Assembly (NCBI GenBank): GCA_964498065.1
Contig: CAZCFZ010000047.1
Span: forward strand, 1 to 29,529
Direction of reading: 5' to 3'
From: FEN-1297 sp964498065
Lineage (GTDB): Bacteria > Bacteroidota > Ignavibacteria > Ignavibacteriales > Ignavibacteriaceae
DNA length: 29,529 bases
Part shown: one piece after another, positions 7,479 through 15,122 of the stretch
How the letters are laid out: each line of letters starts with the position of its first letter
How positions within the stretch are numbered: position 1 is the first letter of the stretch
Notes under the pieces: generated by a model
Told to the model about the DNA's origin: nothing
The model's database searches: none
The model's input: only the letters and a program-made list of their open reading frames with translations
Program-made: the position numbers and the translations under genes

Positions 7479-8382
7479 ATAAGCGTTCTAATTCATCGTT
7501 TGAATAAAATTCAATAATTATTTCGCCGGTACCGTCTTGCTTTTGTTTACATTGAACTTTAGTGCCGAATATTTTTCTTAATTTATCTTCGATATCTTTT
7601 TGGTTTGCAGTAAATGTACTTACTTTGGGTGTGAATGAGACCGACCGCTTTAAATTATTCGGTGATTTTAATAATTTTTTAACCAGCTGTTCTACCTTAC
7701 GAACAGATAAATTTCCTTCAATAATTTTGTCCAGCGCTTCCAGCTGCAAATCTTCGGTAGGTAAATTAATTAATGCACGTGCATGCCCCGAAGTAATTTC
7801 TTCTTTTATAATACTATCCTGTATTTGCTTCGGAAGCCTGAGTAATCTAATTGAGTTTGCTACCGTAGATCTGTCCTTTCCAACTTTGTCGGCTATCTCT
7901 TCTTGTGTCAACCGGCATTCTTCCATTAACCTTTTATAAGCGCGTCCGATTTCAATCGGATTAAGTTTCTCTCTCTGAATATTTTCTATCAATGCCATTG
8001 CAAGCATTGCTTCGTCCGTATCAACTTTTATTATGTAGGCAGGAATTTCTTTGTACCCTATTTCACGGCATGCTTTTAATCTTCTTTCGCCGGAAATCAA
8101 TTCATATCTATTTTCTCTTCTTCTAACAGTAATCGGCTGAATCAAGCCGTTTGACAGAATTGATTTTTTCAGCTCTTCAAAAGCTTCCGGGTCAAAATGA
8201 ATTCTGGGCTGAAATGGATTTGGAGATATCGAATCAACAGGAATTTTTGCAAGAATATCAAACTGTTTTCCATCATCGCGTTTTATTTCGGCAACATTCA
8301 TTGCCTCACTTGTGGTTTGGTAGTTCCTCTGGTTGATTAAAGCATCAAGACCTCTACCAAGACCGGTTTTTAATTTGCTCAT
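7441..8382 (-). CDS. parB: ParB/Spo0J-family chromosome partitioning protein
   Basis: This 313-residue CTP-dependent DNA clamp loads at parS sites to organise the replication origin and guide its segregation. The N-terminal CTP-binding (ParB/sulfiredoxin-like) domain has ISPNPFQPR, GLIQPITVRR and the box GERRLKACREIG. A central helix-turn-helix follows (LTQEEIADKVGKDRSTVAN), then the C-terminal dimerisation region ending LFELFEIID. The N-terminal LKTGLGRGLDALI is the conserved ParA-contacting segment. It begins 2 nt after the parA stop codon, the usual parA-parB arrangement. I saw no perfect parS palindrome (TGTTTCACGTGAAACA-like) in the window. Confidence 0.97.
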   Translation of the reverse strand: MSKLKTGLGRGLDALINQRNYQTTSEAMNVAEIKRDDGKQFDILAKIPVDSISPNPFQPRIHFDPEAFEELKKSILSNGLIQPITVRRRENRYELISGERRLKACREIGYKEIPAYIIKVDTDEAMLAMALIENIQREKLNPIEIGRAYKRLMEECRLTQEEIADKVGKDRSTVANSIRLLRLPKQIQDSIIKEEITSGHARALINLPTEDLQLEALDKIIEGNLSVRKVEQLVKKLLKSPNNLKRSVSFTPKVSTFTANQKDIEDKLRKIFGTKVQCKQKQDGTGEIIIEFYSNDELERLFELFEIIDKSYS

Positions 8383-8384
8383 AT

Positions 8385-9161
8385 TTAATTAGTTTTAATT
8401 TCAGTTGAATTTCTTTCCAAAAGCTCTGAAGCCAATGCTATATAATTTTGTGAACCTGTTGAAATAGCATCGTACAATATAACAGGTTTGCCATAGCTCG
8501 GTGCTTCCGATATTCTAACATTCCTATGTATAATCGTTTTAAAAACTTTATCTCCGAAATATTTTTTTACTTCCTCCGCAACTTGCTGTGAAAGTCGCAG
8601 CCGGACATCGAACATTGTAAGTAAAACACCTTCAATAGTGAGATTTTTGTTGAAATGATGCTTTACTATATTGATCGTATTCAATAATTGTCCCAATCCC
8701 TCAAGAGCAAAATATTCACATTGTACAGGAATTAATACGGAATCCGAGGCAGACAAAGAATTTAAAGTAAGCAAACCAAGTGAAGGCGGACAATCTACAA
8801 TTATATAATCGTATTTATCTTTTATAATTGCAATTGATTCTCTTAAAAGCCCTTCGCGATCAGGCATATCAACCATTTCAATTTCGGCGCCGACAAGATT
8901 AATATTCGACGGAAGAATATCCAGAAACGGCATATAACTATTTATAATTACATTTTCAATTTCGTTCGCACCGATCAGGACTTCATATACCGAAGGAGAA
9001 TGGTTTGTTACACTTAAGCCTGAAGAAGAATTTGATTGAGGATCGATATCAATGAGTAATGTTTTCTTTTCAGCAGCAGCCAATGAAGATGATAAATTAA
9101 TAGCAGTAGTAGTCTTACCCACTCCGCCCTTTTGATTTGCTATAGAAATAACTTTTGCCAT
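8385..9161 (-). CDS. parA: ParA/Soj-family ATPase
   Basis: This 258-residue deviant Walker-A ATPase binds the nucleoid as an ATP dimer and moves ParB-parS complexes. The P-loop QKGGVGKTTT (residues 10-19) carries the signature first lysine (Lys11). Switch I is DIDPQSNSS, Walker B is YIIVDCPPSLG, and C-terminal HRNVRISEAPSYGKP is typical of chromosomal Soj proteins. The extra N-terminal DNA-binding domain of plasmid type Ia ParA is absent, which supports a chromosomal copy. The start is ATG. The 157 nt upstream, before the metallohydrolase gene, are very AT-rich and should contain the promoter of the parA-to-nadB unit. A TATATTTG element sits only about 11 nt before the ATG. Confidence 0.97.
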   Translation of the reverse strand: MAKVISIANQKGGVGKTTTAINLSSSLAAAEKKTLLIDIDPQSNSSSGLSVTNHSPSVYEVLIGANEIENVIINSYMPFLDILPSNINLVGAEIEMVDMPDREGLLRESIAIIKDKYDYIIVDCPPSLGLLTLNSLSASDSVLIPVQCEYFALEGLGQLLNTINIVKHHFNKNLTIEGVLLTMFDVRLRLSQQVAEEVKKYFGDKVFKTIIHRNVRISEAPSYGKPVILYDAISTGSQNYIALASELLERNSTEIKTN

Positions 9162-9318
9162 TAAAAAATTTCAAATATATTGGGAATTTTCATCAATGTA
9201 ATGATTAGTTATAAAAGACTTTTTTAAAATACTTATTATTACTCTCTTTTCATATAATAATAAATAAATATTTTTGCAAAAAATTTAATATATAACTTCG
9301 GATTATGTTTTATTTCTT

Positions 9319-9996
9319 TTAAAGATCTATCTCCTCACCGAATTTTAACACTCTGCATTTTTTCCCTATTCCCTCTACCTTTTTCTTAAATTCTTCAGGA
9401 TCAGCTTTAATTACCGGAAAAGTATTATAATGCATCGGTATTGCTAATTTCGGGTTGACCAGTTCAACCGCTTTTACAGCATCCGTTATACCCATTGTAA
9501 AATTATCTCCGATAGGCAATAACATGTAATCAATAGGATTCATTTCCCCGATTAACTTCATGTCATAAAATAATCCAGTGTCCCCGGTATGATAAATATT
9601 TTTTCCGTTAATCGAAAGGATAACACCAGCAGGTTCTCCGGCATACCGGTTATCGGGTGTTTGCGAACCATGATGTGCGATTGTAAATTTTACTCTGCCA
9701 AAATCAAAATCAAAGCCTCCGCCTATATGCATATTATGCGCATTAAATCCTTTCTCTGCACAATAATTGCCTAATTCATTAACACAAATAAAATTTGAAT
9801 TGCATCTTTTAGCTATTTTAAACGCATCACCGATATGATCACCGTGTGCATGAGTTAAAATAATATAATCGGCATTTACACTATCCGATTTTACGGGTGA
9901 GTTTGGATTATCATCTAAAAACGGATCAATTAAAATAACTTTTCCGTTATCTGCCGTTATTTGAAATGCGGAATGAGAAAAATATTTTAGTTTCAT
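9319..9996 (-). CDS. UPF0173-type metal-dependent hydrolase (metallo-beta-lactamase fold)
   Basis: This 225-residue protein of the metallo-beta-lactamase superfamily belongs to the UPF0173 group. The motif THAHGDH gives His49, His51, Asp53 and His54. More ligands are available in IAHHGSQTPD, YHTGDTGLF (Asp and His) and IPMHYNTFP. The N-terminus MKLKYFSHSAFQI and the following IDPFLDDNP are characteristic. The substrate is unknown. I chose the ATG at 9996 because a strong GGAGGT lies just upstream; a TTG four codons earlier would place that site inside the gene. It follows the CHAD gene by 13 nt and ends the folP-to-9319 unit. Confidence 0.92.
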   Translation of the reverse strand: MKLKYFSHSAFQITADNGKVILIDPFLDDNPNSPVKSDSVNADYIILTHAHGDHIGDAFKIAKRCNSNFICVNELGNYCAEKGFNAHNMHIGGGFDFDFGRVKFTIAHHGSQTPDNRYAGEPAGVILSINGKNIYHTGDTGLFYDMKLIGEMNPIDYMLLPIGDNFTMGITDAVKAVELVNPKLAIPMHYNTFPVIKADPEEFKKKVEGIGKKCRVLKFGEEIDL

Positions 9997-10009
9997 AATA
10001 ACCTCCAAA

Positions 10010-10471
10010 TTAAGATAACATTTTATTAAAATCTTTCAGCTCTTTGCTATGAATGAATTCTACTAGTTTTAGCTTTAATTCATCCTGCAAAATAGATTTT
10101 TTCCCTTCAATCATTTTTAAAAAAGGATCTATTACTTTCACCTCTTTATCAGCCCGGAGTGAATTAATATTTTCAATTAAGACATCGAAATCTCTTTTAT
10201 TCCCGGTTAAATCCTGAAGAAGAGAGATTTTTTTATAAAATACTAAAAATTTTTTCTTATCAAAACAGCATAAGAAAATCTCCATGTTGTAGCGCAATCT
10301 CCTTAAAGATATTCTTATCTCATGAAGATTTTCAACGGATTCATCTTTTAAGAAAATTCTAATTGAGGATAATAATGTTTTCAGCCTTTGTTTAAGCACA
10401 ATTTTAGCTGAAACGGCGAACGATGTTTTTTCTTTGAGTCCTTTTATTTCCCATTTTTTACTTTTTGCCAT
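10010..10471 (-). CDS. short CHAD-domain protein
   Basis: This 153-residue, very basic, all-helical protein carries the conserved-histidine alpha-helical domain. The signature VENLHEIRISLRRLRYNMEI (about 46-65) has the conserved histidine and arginine ladder, and LQDLTGNKRDFDVL (about 86-99) is the second CHAD hallmark. In other bacteria CHAD proteins bind polyphosphate through such basic helices. Full CHAD domains are usually 200-300 residues with two similar helical halves. This protein is about half that length and has no CYTH domain, so it may act as a dimer or be a reduced form. It begins 3 nt after the glycosyltransferase stop and ends 13 nt before the metallohydrolase start, so it is within an operon. 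Confidence 0.85.
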   Translation of the reverse strand: MAKSKKWEIKGLKEKTSFAVSAKIVLKQRLKTLLSSIRIFLKDESVENLHEIRISLRRLRYNMEIFLCCFDKKKFLVFYKKISLLQDLTGNKRDFDVLIENINSLRADKEVKVIDPFLKMIEGKKSILQDELKLKLVEFIHSKELKDFNKMLS

Positions 10472-10474
10472 AAT

Positions 10475-11143
10475 TCAACTAAACAAAACTTTTAAAAATC
10501 CGTTTATTGCCTTGAAAGATTTCATTTTACTTTTTTCATTACCGTAAATTGCAGGTATATCAACAAAACCTATTTTATAATTCATTCCGGCAGCTTTTAC
10601 CAATATTTCACTTTCCGCTTCAAAGCCGTTATGAGAAGGTAAAATATTTCTTAGAATATCCGTTTTAAATCCTCTAAAACCGCACTGAGTATCTTTAAGT
10701 TTAATACCTGTTTTAATACTCAATAGAAACGAGGTTATTTTATTGCTTGCAATTCTTTGCACCGGCATTGATCGTGTATCAGTCAAACGGTTGCCGACGA
10801 CAATATCGAAATAAGAAAGTTTAGAAACCAATGCAGGTATAATTTCCGGCGGATGCTGAAAATCCGCATCAAGTGTAATTGTACAGCAGGTATTTAAACT
10901 AATACTTTTTTCAAAACCGGCTTTAAGTGCAAATCCTTTTCCTTTATTTTGTTTAAACGACAATAAGATTATATTTTCATTTTGAGGAATCTCTTTCGCG
11001 GAATTATCAACTGATCCGTCATCGACTGCTATTACAAAATCAACAAAATTTAAAGTTTGTGTTATTATCTTTTCAATGGTTTTACATTCATTATAAAAAG
11101 GAATTACAGCACATATTTTATTTTTCTTTAAATATTTGTTCAA
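10475..11143 (-). CDS. GT2-family glycosyltransferase (polyprenyl-phosphate sugar transferase type)
   Basis: This 222-residue GT-A enzyme resembles the dolichyl/polyprenyl-phosphate mannosyl- or glucosyl-transferase group. The nucleotide-sugar site has CAVIPFYNE (11-19), DDGSVDNS (41-48) and GKGFALKAGF. The metal-binding motif is DADFQHPPE (92-100), followed by GNRLTD, DTQCGFRGFK and the acceptor-side FEAESEILVKA. There is no C-terminal membrane domain, so it is likely a cytoplasmic, membrane-peripheral enzyme. Sugar and lipid acceptor are unknown. The start is a TTG at 11143 inside the end of cdaA (26-nt overlap). A GGAG lies 8 nt before it, and no ATG occurs before the catalytic core. Confidence 0.88.
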   Translation of the reverse strand: MNKYLKKNKICAVIPFYNECKTIEKIITQTLNFVDFVIAVDDGSVDNSAKEIPQNENIILLSFKQNKGKGFALKAGFEKSISLNTCCTITLDADFQHPPEIIPALVSKLSYFDIVVGNRLTDTRSMPVQRIASNKITSFLLSIKTGIKLKDTQCGFRGFKTDILRNILPSHNGFEAESEILVKAAGMNYKIGFVDIPAIYGNEKSKMKSFKAINGFLKVLFS

Positions 11144-11936
11144 TTGCGCCTCTCCATCCTTTTATCTTCGGACTCTTAAAGGCTTTAGACAAAATATTCT
11201 TTAAAGCTTCTTTAGAAAGACCTTTAGTCATTTTTCCGTCTTCTGCAATAGAAATTGCCCCCGTTTCCTCGGAAACAATCACGCTAATTACATCAGCTTG
11301 TTCTGAAATTCCAAGCCCTGCTCTATGACGCATACCCAAATGATCGCCGTTAATAGTCGTAGTTGTTGATAAAGGGAGCGTACATCCGGCAGCTTCAATA
11401 ACATTATTATGAACAATTACGGCACCGTCATGAAGTGGCGACCGGGGAAAAAATATAGAGCTCAAGAGTGCTGAGCTTATTTTAGCGTTCATAATTTCAC
11501 CGGTTTCAGTGTAGCCTCTAATGCCGGTTGATTTAATAATTATAATTAATGCACCATGCTGCTTCTGTGAAAGATCGAACGCAGCATCGGCTATTATTTC
11601 TGCGCCTTCAAAGGATTCCGATTTTACAAATAATTTAAAGAAAGGATTCCTGGCAACTATAACTAAGAGCCGCCTGATTTCGGGTTGAAATAAAATTATG
11701 AATGCAATTACCCAAATGTCCGTTATTAATTTTAACAACCAGCTTAAGGCTCTGAAATTTGCAGCCTGGGCAATAAAATAGAATAAGAAAATTATCATTA
11801 AGCCCATAAATATTTGAGCCGCAATAGTACCTCTTAAGAGCATGTAAAGTTTGTACATTATAAACGTTACAATTGCAATATCGATAATATCGGTAAAGGA
11901 TACGGTTAAAAAGCCTATTCTGAATAGATCAAACAT
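11118..11936 (-). CDS. cdaA: diadenylate cyclase (membrane CdaA type)
   Basis: CdaA condenses two ATP into the second messenger c-di-AMP, which controls osmolyte and potassium transport and envelope homeostasis in many bacteria. Three N-terminal membrane spans (about 13-32, 39-58, 65-84) are followed by the cytoplasmic DAC domain. Its catalytic signatures are both intact: SPLHDGAVI (Asp170-Gly-Ala) and GMRHRAGLGISE (Arg203-His-Arg). Length 272 is typical. The Firmicutes partners cdaR and glmM are not adjacent. Instead it lies 10 nt after folP and overlaps a glycosyltransferase, a folP-cdaA linkage that I associate with Bacteroidota. No phosphodiesterase (GdpP or PgpH) is in the window. Confidence 0.96.
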   Translation of the reverse strand: MFDLFRIGFLTVSFTDIIDIAIVTFIMYKLYMLLRGTIAAQIFMGLMIIFLFYFIAQAANFRALSWLLKLITDIWVIAFIILFQPEIRRLLVIVARNPFFKLFVKSESFEGAEIIADAAFDLSQKQHGALIIIIKSTGIRGYTETGEIMNAKISSALLSSIFFPRSPLHDGAVIVHNNVIEAAGCTLPLSTTTTINGDHLGMRHRAGLGISEQADVISVIVSEETGAISIAEDGKMTKGLSKEALKNILSKAFKSPKIKGWRGAIEQIFKEK

Positions 11937-11946
11937 TTAATTTTCT

Positions 11947-13131
11947 TTAAATAAAATTGTTTAATAATTTACAAACTTGAACGCCGTTTTTCACATTATG
12001 TGTGCGAATAATTCTTGCTCCGTTTCTAATTGCCACAGATTCTACAGATGCAGTTGCAGTATCTCTTTCTTCCAATCCCAAATTTAACGTTTTTCCGATA
12101 AAAGATTTCCTGGAGACGCCAATTAAAATCGGGTAACCCAAACTTTTAAAATCCTCCAGCCTTCTTATTAATTCAAAATTATCTTCAAATCGTTTCCCAA
12201 AACCAATACCCGGGTCAATAAAAATATTCCCGATTCCGCTTTTATTTGCTTTATTAATTCTTTGAGACAAATAATCATAGATATCTTTTATTAAATCATT
12301 ATATTGAGGATCACTCTGCATTGTTTTGGGTGTACCTTTCATATGCATAAGAACGACAGCAGCGTCATTCTTTTTTATAACTTCGGTAATGTCCGGGTCC
12401 ATAGTTAAAGCGCTGATATCATTCACTATTTTAGCGCCATTAATTAGTGCTTCGGATGCAACTATTTTTTTTGTTGTATCTATCGAAATAATTGTTTCCG
12501 GTTTACGGGATAAAATATCTTTAATAACAGGAATAACCCTGCTTAATTCTTCGTCGGCCGAAACTCCCTCCGAGCCCGGTCTTGAAGATTCGCCGCCGAC
12601 ATCTATAATATCCGCTCCATCTTCAATCATTTGTATTGCATGCTTTACCGCGTCCTGTTTGTTAAAAAATTTTCCTCCGTCTGAAAAAGAATCAGGAGTA
12701 ACATTCAGTATCCCCATAACATAAGCTTTATCGAAACTGAATTTCCTGTTTCCGATATTATAAGTCTTATAATTATATTCTTCATAATTTTTTATAACAT
12801 TTACAATTTTATAGCCTAAATCTTCATCACCGTCAGCAAGAATTCTTCTCGAAAGTTCTTTCATACTGCTGATGGTTCCGGGAATAAAAAGATTAGTACG
12901 TTTCTTTTCACTATCTACATTCTTGTAACAAATCTCTCTTTCGTTTAGTACTATTTTTTGAACATTGTCGGCAAGTTTTCCCGGAATATTACGAAGTTCC
13001 AGTCCTAATAAACCCGGCTGATAAACCTCTCTAAAAATTTTGTAATCCGTGCCGAATTTTTTGAATACATCACCGAATGATAAATTTACTACTTGAACTA
13101 TTAATCCGCTTTCATTAGTAATGCTAATCAT
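11947..13131 (-). CDS. folP: dihydropteroate synthase with N-terminal extension
   Basis: DHPS joins p-aminobenzoate to dihydropterin pyrophosphate in folate synthesis and is the sulfonamide target. The TIM-barrel catalytic domain begins near residue 133. It has MGILNVTPDSFSDGG (139-153), IDVGGESSRPGSEGV (176-190), ISIDTTK, IVNDISA, MHMKGTPKTMQ, FIDPGIGFGK, LIGVSRKSF and the final RTHNV. The first ~130 residues are extra compared with the ~280-residue E. coli enzyme. They include GLLGLELRNIPGKLADNVQKI and FIPGTISSMKELSRRI, which look like a separate small alpha/beta domain; I do not recognise its function. Start ATG at 13131; first gene of the folP-cdaA-GT2-CHAD-hydrolase unit. Confidence 0.95.
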   Translation of the reverse strand: MISITNESGLIVQVVNLSFGDVFKKFGTDYKIFREVYQPGLLGLELRNIPGKLADNVQKIVLNEREICYKNVDSEKKRTNLFIPGTISSMKELSRRILADGDEDLGYKIVNVIKNYEEYNYKTYNIGNRKFSFDKAYVMGILNVTPDSFSDGGKFFNKQDAVKHAIQMIEDGADIIDVGGESSRPGSEGVSADEELSRVIPVIKDILSRKPETIISIDTTKKIVASEALINGAKIVNDISALTMDPDITEVIKKNDAAVVLMHMKGTPKTMQSDPQYNDLIKDIYDYLSQRINKANKSGIGNIFIDPGIGFGKRFEDNFELIRRLEDFKSLGYPILIGVSRKSFIGKTLNLGLEERDTATASVESVAIRNGARIIRTHNVKNGVQVCKLLNNFI

Positions 13132-13221
13132 AAACTAAAATATAAATTTATAAATATGAAATTAATTTAATTGCTCTTACGAAATATCACAAAATATTTT
13201 TAAAGTATTCTTACACAATTT

Positions 13222-13248
13222 AAAAAAAAGGTGACTATCCGTCACCTT
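13222..13248 (-). terminator. intrinsic terminator after nagA
   Basis: On the minus strand, an 8-bp perfect stem AAGGTGAC/GTCACCTT with a 5-nt loop is followed at once by a run of T. It lies 27 nt past the nagA stop codon and upstream of folP, so it separates the PASTA-rpe-nagA unit from the folP unit. Confidence 0.85.
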
Positions 13249-13275
13249 ATTATTCTGGATATGAAAATTAAATAT

Positions 13276-14463
13276 TTAAGAATCAATTTTTTGATAAGCT
13301 ATTTTTCCGTTTAAGATGGTGGTCTCAACTTCATAATCCTCATTCAGCACAACGATATCCGCATCTTTACCTACCGCAAGAATTCCTTTTTTATGGTCGG
13401 AATTTATTACTTTAGCACCGTTTAACGAAGCCATTCTAACAGCTTCCGTAAGTTTTGCATTGGCAGTTTCAACCATATTTTTTATTGCAATATTCAAAGT
13501 TAAAGTACTTCCGGCTAAGGTGCCGTCGGCAAGAAAAGCTTTTTTTGCCTTCATAAAAACTTTTTGATCTGCAAATTCATATTCTCCCTCGTGCATTCCC
13601 CCTGCCCTAATGGAATCGGAAACAAGTATTATTCCGCTGGCTCCTTTTAATTTTATTAACAGTTCCATAACTGCAGGGTGAACGTGAAGTGTATCGGCTA
13701 TTAATTCAATTTTTAATTCATTACGCAGTAAAGAGCTTAATATGATTCCGGGATTCCGGTGATGGAATGGTCTCATGGCATTAAATATGTGAGTTACATG
13801 TGCAGCGCCGTTATCAATCGCAATTTCAATATCATCGTAAGAAGCCATAGAATGGCCGATTGAAAGAACAACACCCTGTCTTGCAGCCGCTCTCATAACC
13901 GGATATGCTCCCGGTAATTCCGGAGCGATAGTCATTATCTTTACATATCCTTTGGATGCTTCCCAAATTTTTTCCCATGATTCAATACTCGGCGTCCAAA
14001 GATAATCTTCATTCATTGCACCTTTTAACTGTTTATTCAGGTAGGGACCTTCCATGTGTATACCGCGAATGTTGGAATCCGGATGGCTTTCAATGTAATC
14101 TGCTATTCTTCGGAGATCTCTTAGCAGCAGCTTTTCCGGCTTTGCAAAAAGCGAAGCAAGCACCGATGTTGAGCCATATTTTAAAAAATATCCGGAAACA
14201 GCTTCTATGCTGCTGTCATCGTCATCTGCAAAACCGTAGCCTGCACCCCCATGTACCAGCAGATCGACGAATCCCGGACAGACTAATCTTCCGCTTACAT
14301 CATATATTTCCGTTTCATCGGGTATTTCAACATCGATAGATTTTCCTAATTCAGAAATTCTTGTATTTTCAATTATAATAGTACCGTTCTTTACAACTCT
14401 AAATGGTGTAATAATCGTACCGCCGACTAATGCGAGTCTATTATTCTTCAACTTTTCAACCAT
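13276..14463 (-). CDS. nagA: N-acetylglucosamine-6-phosphate deacetylase
   Basis: NagA removes acetate from GlcNAc-6-phosphate, giving glucosamine-6-phosphate for NagB (here at 22102) or for amino-sugar recycling. This 395-residue amidohydrolase TIM barrel has a small beta-sandwich built from both termini. Metal and substrate residues can be placed: His71 (LLVHGG), Glu138 (HMEGPYL), His204 (GHSMASYD), His225 in THIFNAMRPFHHRNPG, His260 (DTLHVHP) and catalytic Asp283 (VSDSIRAGG). The C-terminal GKDADIVVLNEDY is typical of amidohydrolases. It starts with ATG 5 nt after rpe and is followed by a clear terminator. No PTS or GlcNAc kinase genes are adjacent, so the source of its substrate is not shown. 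Confidence 0.95.
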   Translation of the reverse strand: MVEKLKNNRLALVGGTIITPFRVVKNGTIIIENTRISELGKSIDVEIPDETEIYDVSGRLVCPGFVDLLVHGGAGYGFADDDDSSIEAVSGYFLKYGSTSVLASLFAKPEKLLLRDLRRIADYIESHPDSNIRGIHMEGPYLNKQLKGAMNEDYLWTPSIESWEKIWEASKGYVKIMTIAPELPGAYPVMRAAARQGVVLSIGHSMASYDDIEIAIDNGAAHVTHIFNAMRPFHHRNPGIILSSLLRNELKIELIADTLHVHPAVMELLIKLKGASGIILVSDSIRAGGMHEGEYEFADQKVFMKAKKAFLADGTLAGSTLTLNIAIKNMVETANAKLTEAVRMASLNGAKVINSDHKKGILAVGKDADIVVLNEDYEVETTILNGKIAYQKIDS

Positions 14464-14468
14464 AGAAT

Positions 14469-15122
14469 TTACCTTATAATATTTTTCAACTCAGCAGCAG
14501 CTGCCGATACATTATCCGATCTAAATATTGAAGAGCCAGCCACAAAAACATCACAACCGGCATCTAATACAGGCTTTATGGTTTTGTTATCTAAACCTCC
14601 GTCAGTTTCAATTAAAAAATCAGCTTTTGATTTCTTTCTCAATTCAACCGCATCTTTTATTTTTTTTATCGAATTTTGTATAAATTTTTGTCCGCCGAAT
14701 CCCGGGTTAACCGACATAATAAGTAAAAGATCCATGTTATCTGTTATATCTTTTAGAAAATCGACCGGTGTAGAAGGATTTATTGCAACACCTGCTTTCA
14801 TTCCTAATTCTTTTATTTTTGTTAAAGTTCTGTTTAGATGAATTACTTCTTCCTGATGAACAGTTAAAGAATTAGCGCCAGCCTCGGCAAAGATTTCCAA
14901 ATATTTATCTGCATTTTCTATCATCAAGTGTACATCCAAAGGAAGCTTTGTTGATTTTCTGGCAGCTTTAACAATGATTGGCCCGAAAGTAAGATTCGGG
15001 ACAAAGTGACCGTCCATAATATCGCAATGTATCCAATCCGCACCGCCGATTTCAGCCAGACGGATTTGCTGCGATAAATTTGATAAATCGGCAGCTAATA
15101 TTGATGTTGCTAGAATTTTCAT
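14469..15122 (-). CDS. rpe: ribulose-phosphate 3-epimerase
   Basis: Rpe interconverts ribulose-5-phosphate and xylulose-5-phosphate in the pentose phosphate pathway, using a bound divalent metal in a TIM barrel. At 217 residues it has normal length. MKILATSILAADLSNL is the family N-terminus. His32 and Asp34 (HCDIMDGHFVPN) and His65 (DVHLMI) are metal ligands and acid/base residues, and the second acid/base aspartate is Asp174 (ETDGGLD). MSVNPGFGGQKF forms the phosphate-side loop. The ATG shares a base with the stop of the PASTA gene (TAATG), and nagA follows 5 nt later, so the three genes are probably co-transcribed. Confidence 0.97.
   Translation of the reverse strand: MKILATSILAADLSNLSQQIRLAEIGGADWIHCDIMDGHFVPNLTFGPIIVKAARKSTKLPLDVHLMIENADKYLEIFAEAGANSLTVHQEEVIHLNRTLTKIKELGMKAGVAINPSTPVDFLKDITDNMDLLLIMSVNPGFGGQKFIQNSIKKIKDAVELRKKSKADFLIETDGGLDNKTIKPVLDAGCDVFVAGSSIFRSDNVSAAAAELKNIIR

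Noticed and set aside
7562..7939. 125-codon open frame on the plus strand
   Set aside because: It is antisense to the helix-turn-helix part of parB; no supporting signal.
7441..9318. parS centromere site near parAB
   Set aside because: I looked for the 16-bp palindrome of the TGTTTCACGTGAAACA type and close variants and found none here or elsewhere in the window.
12326..12724. 132-codon open frame on the plus strand
   Set aside because: It lies wholly antisense to the catalytic core of folP, which has all DHPS motifs; the reversed protein is serine/isoleucine-rich with no domain.
13956..14339. 127-codon open frame on the plus strand
   Set aside because: It is antisense to nagA, rich in leucine, histidine and cysteine in an uneven pattern, with no ribosome binding site or recognisable motif.
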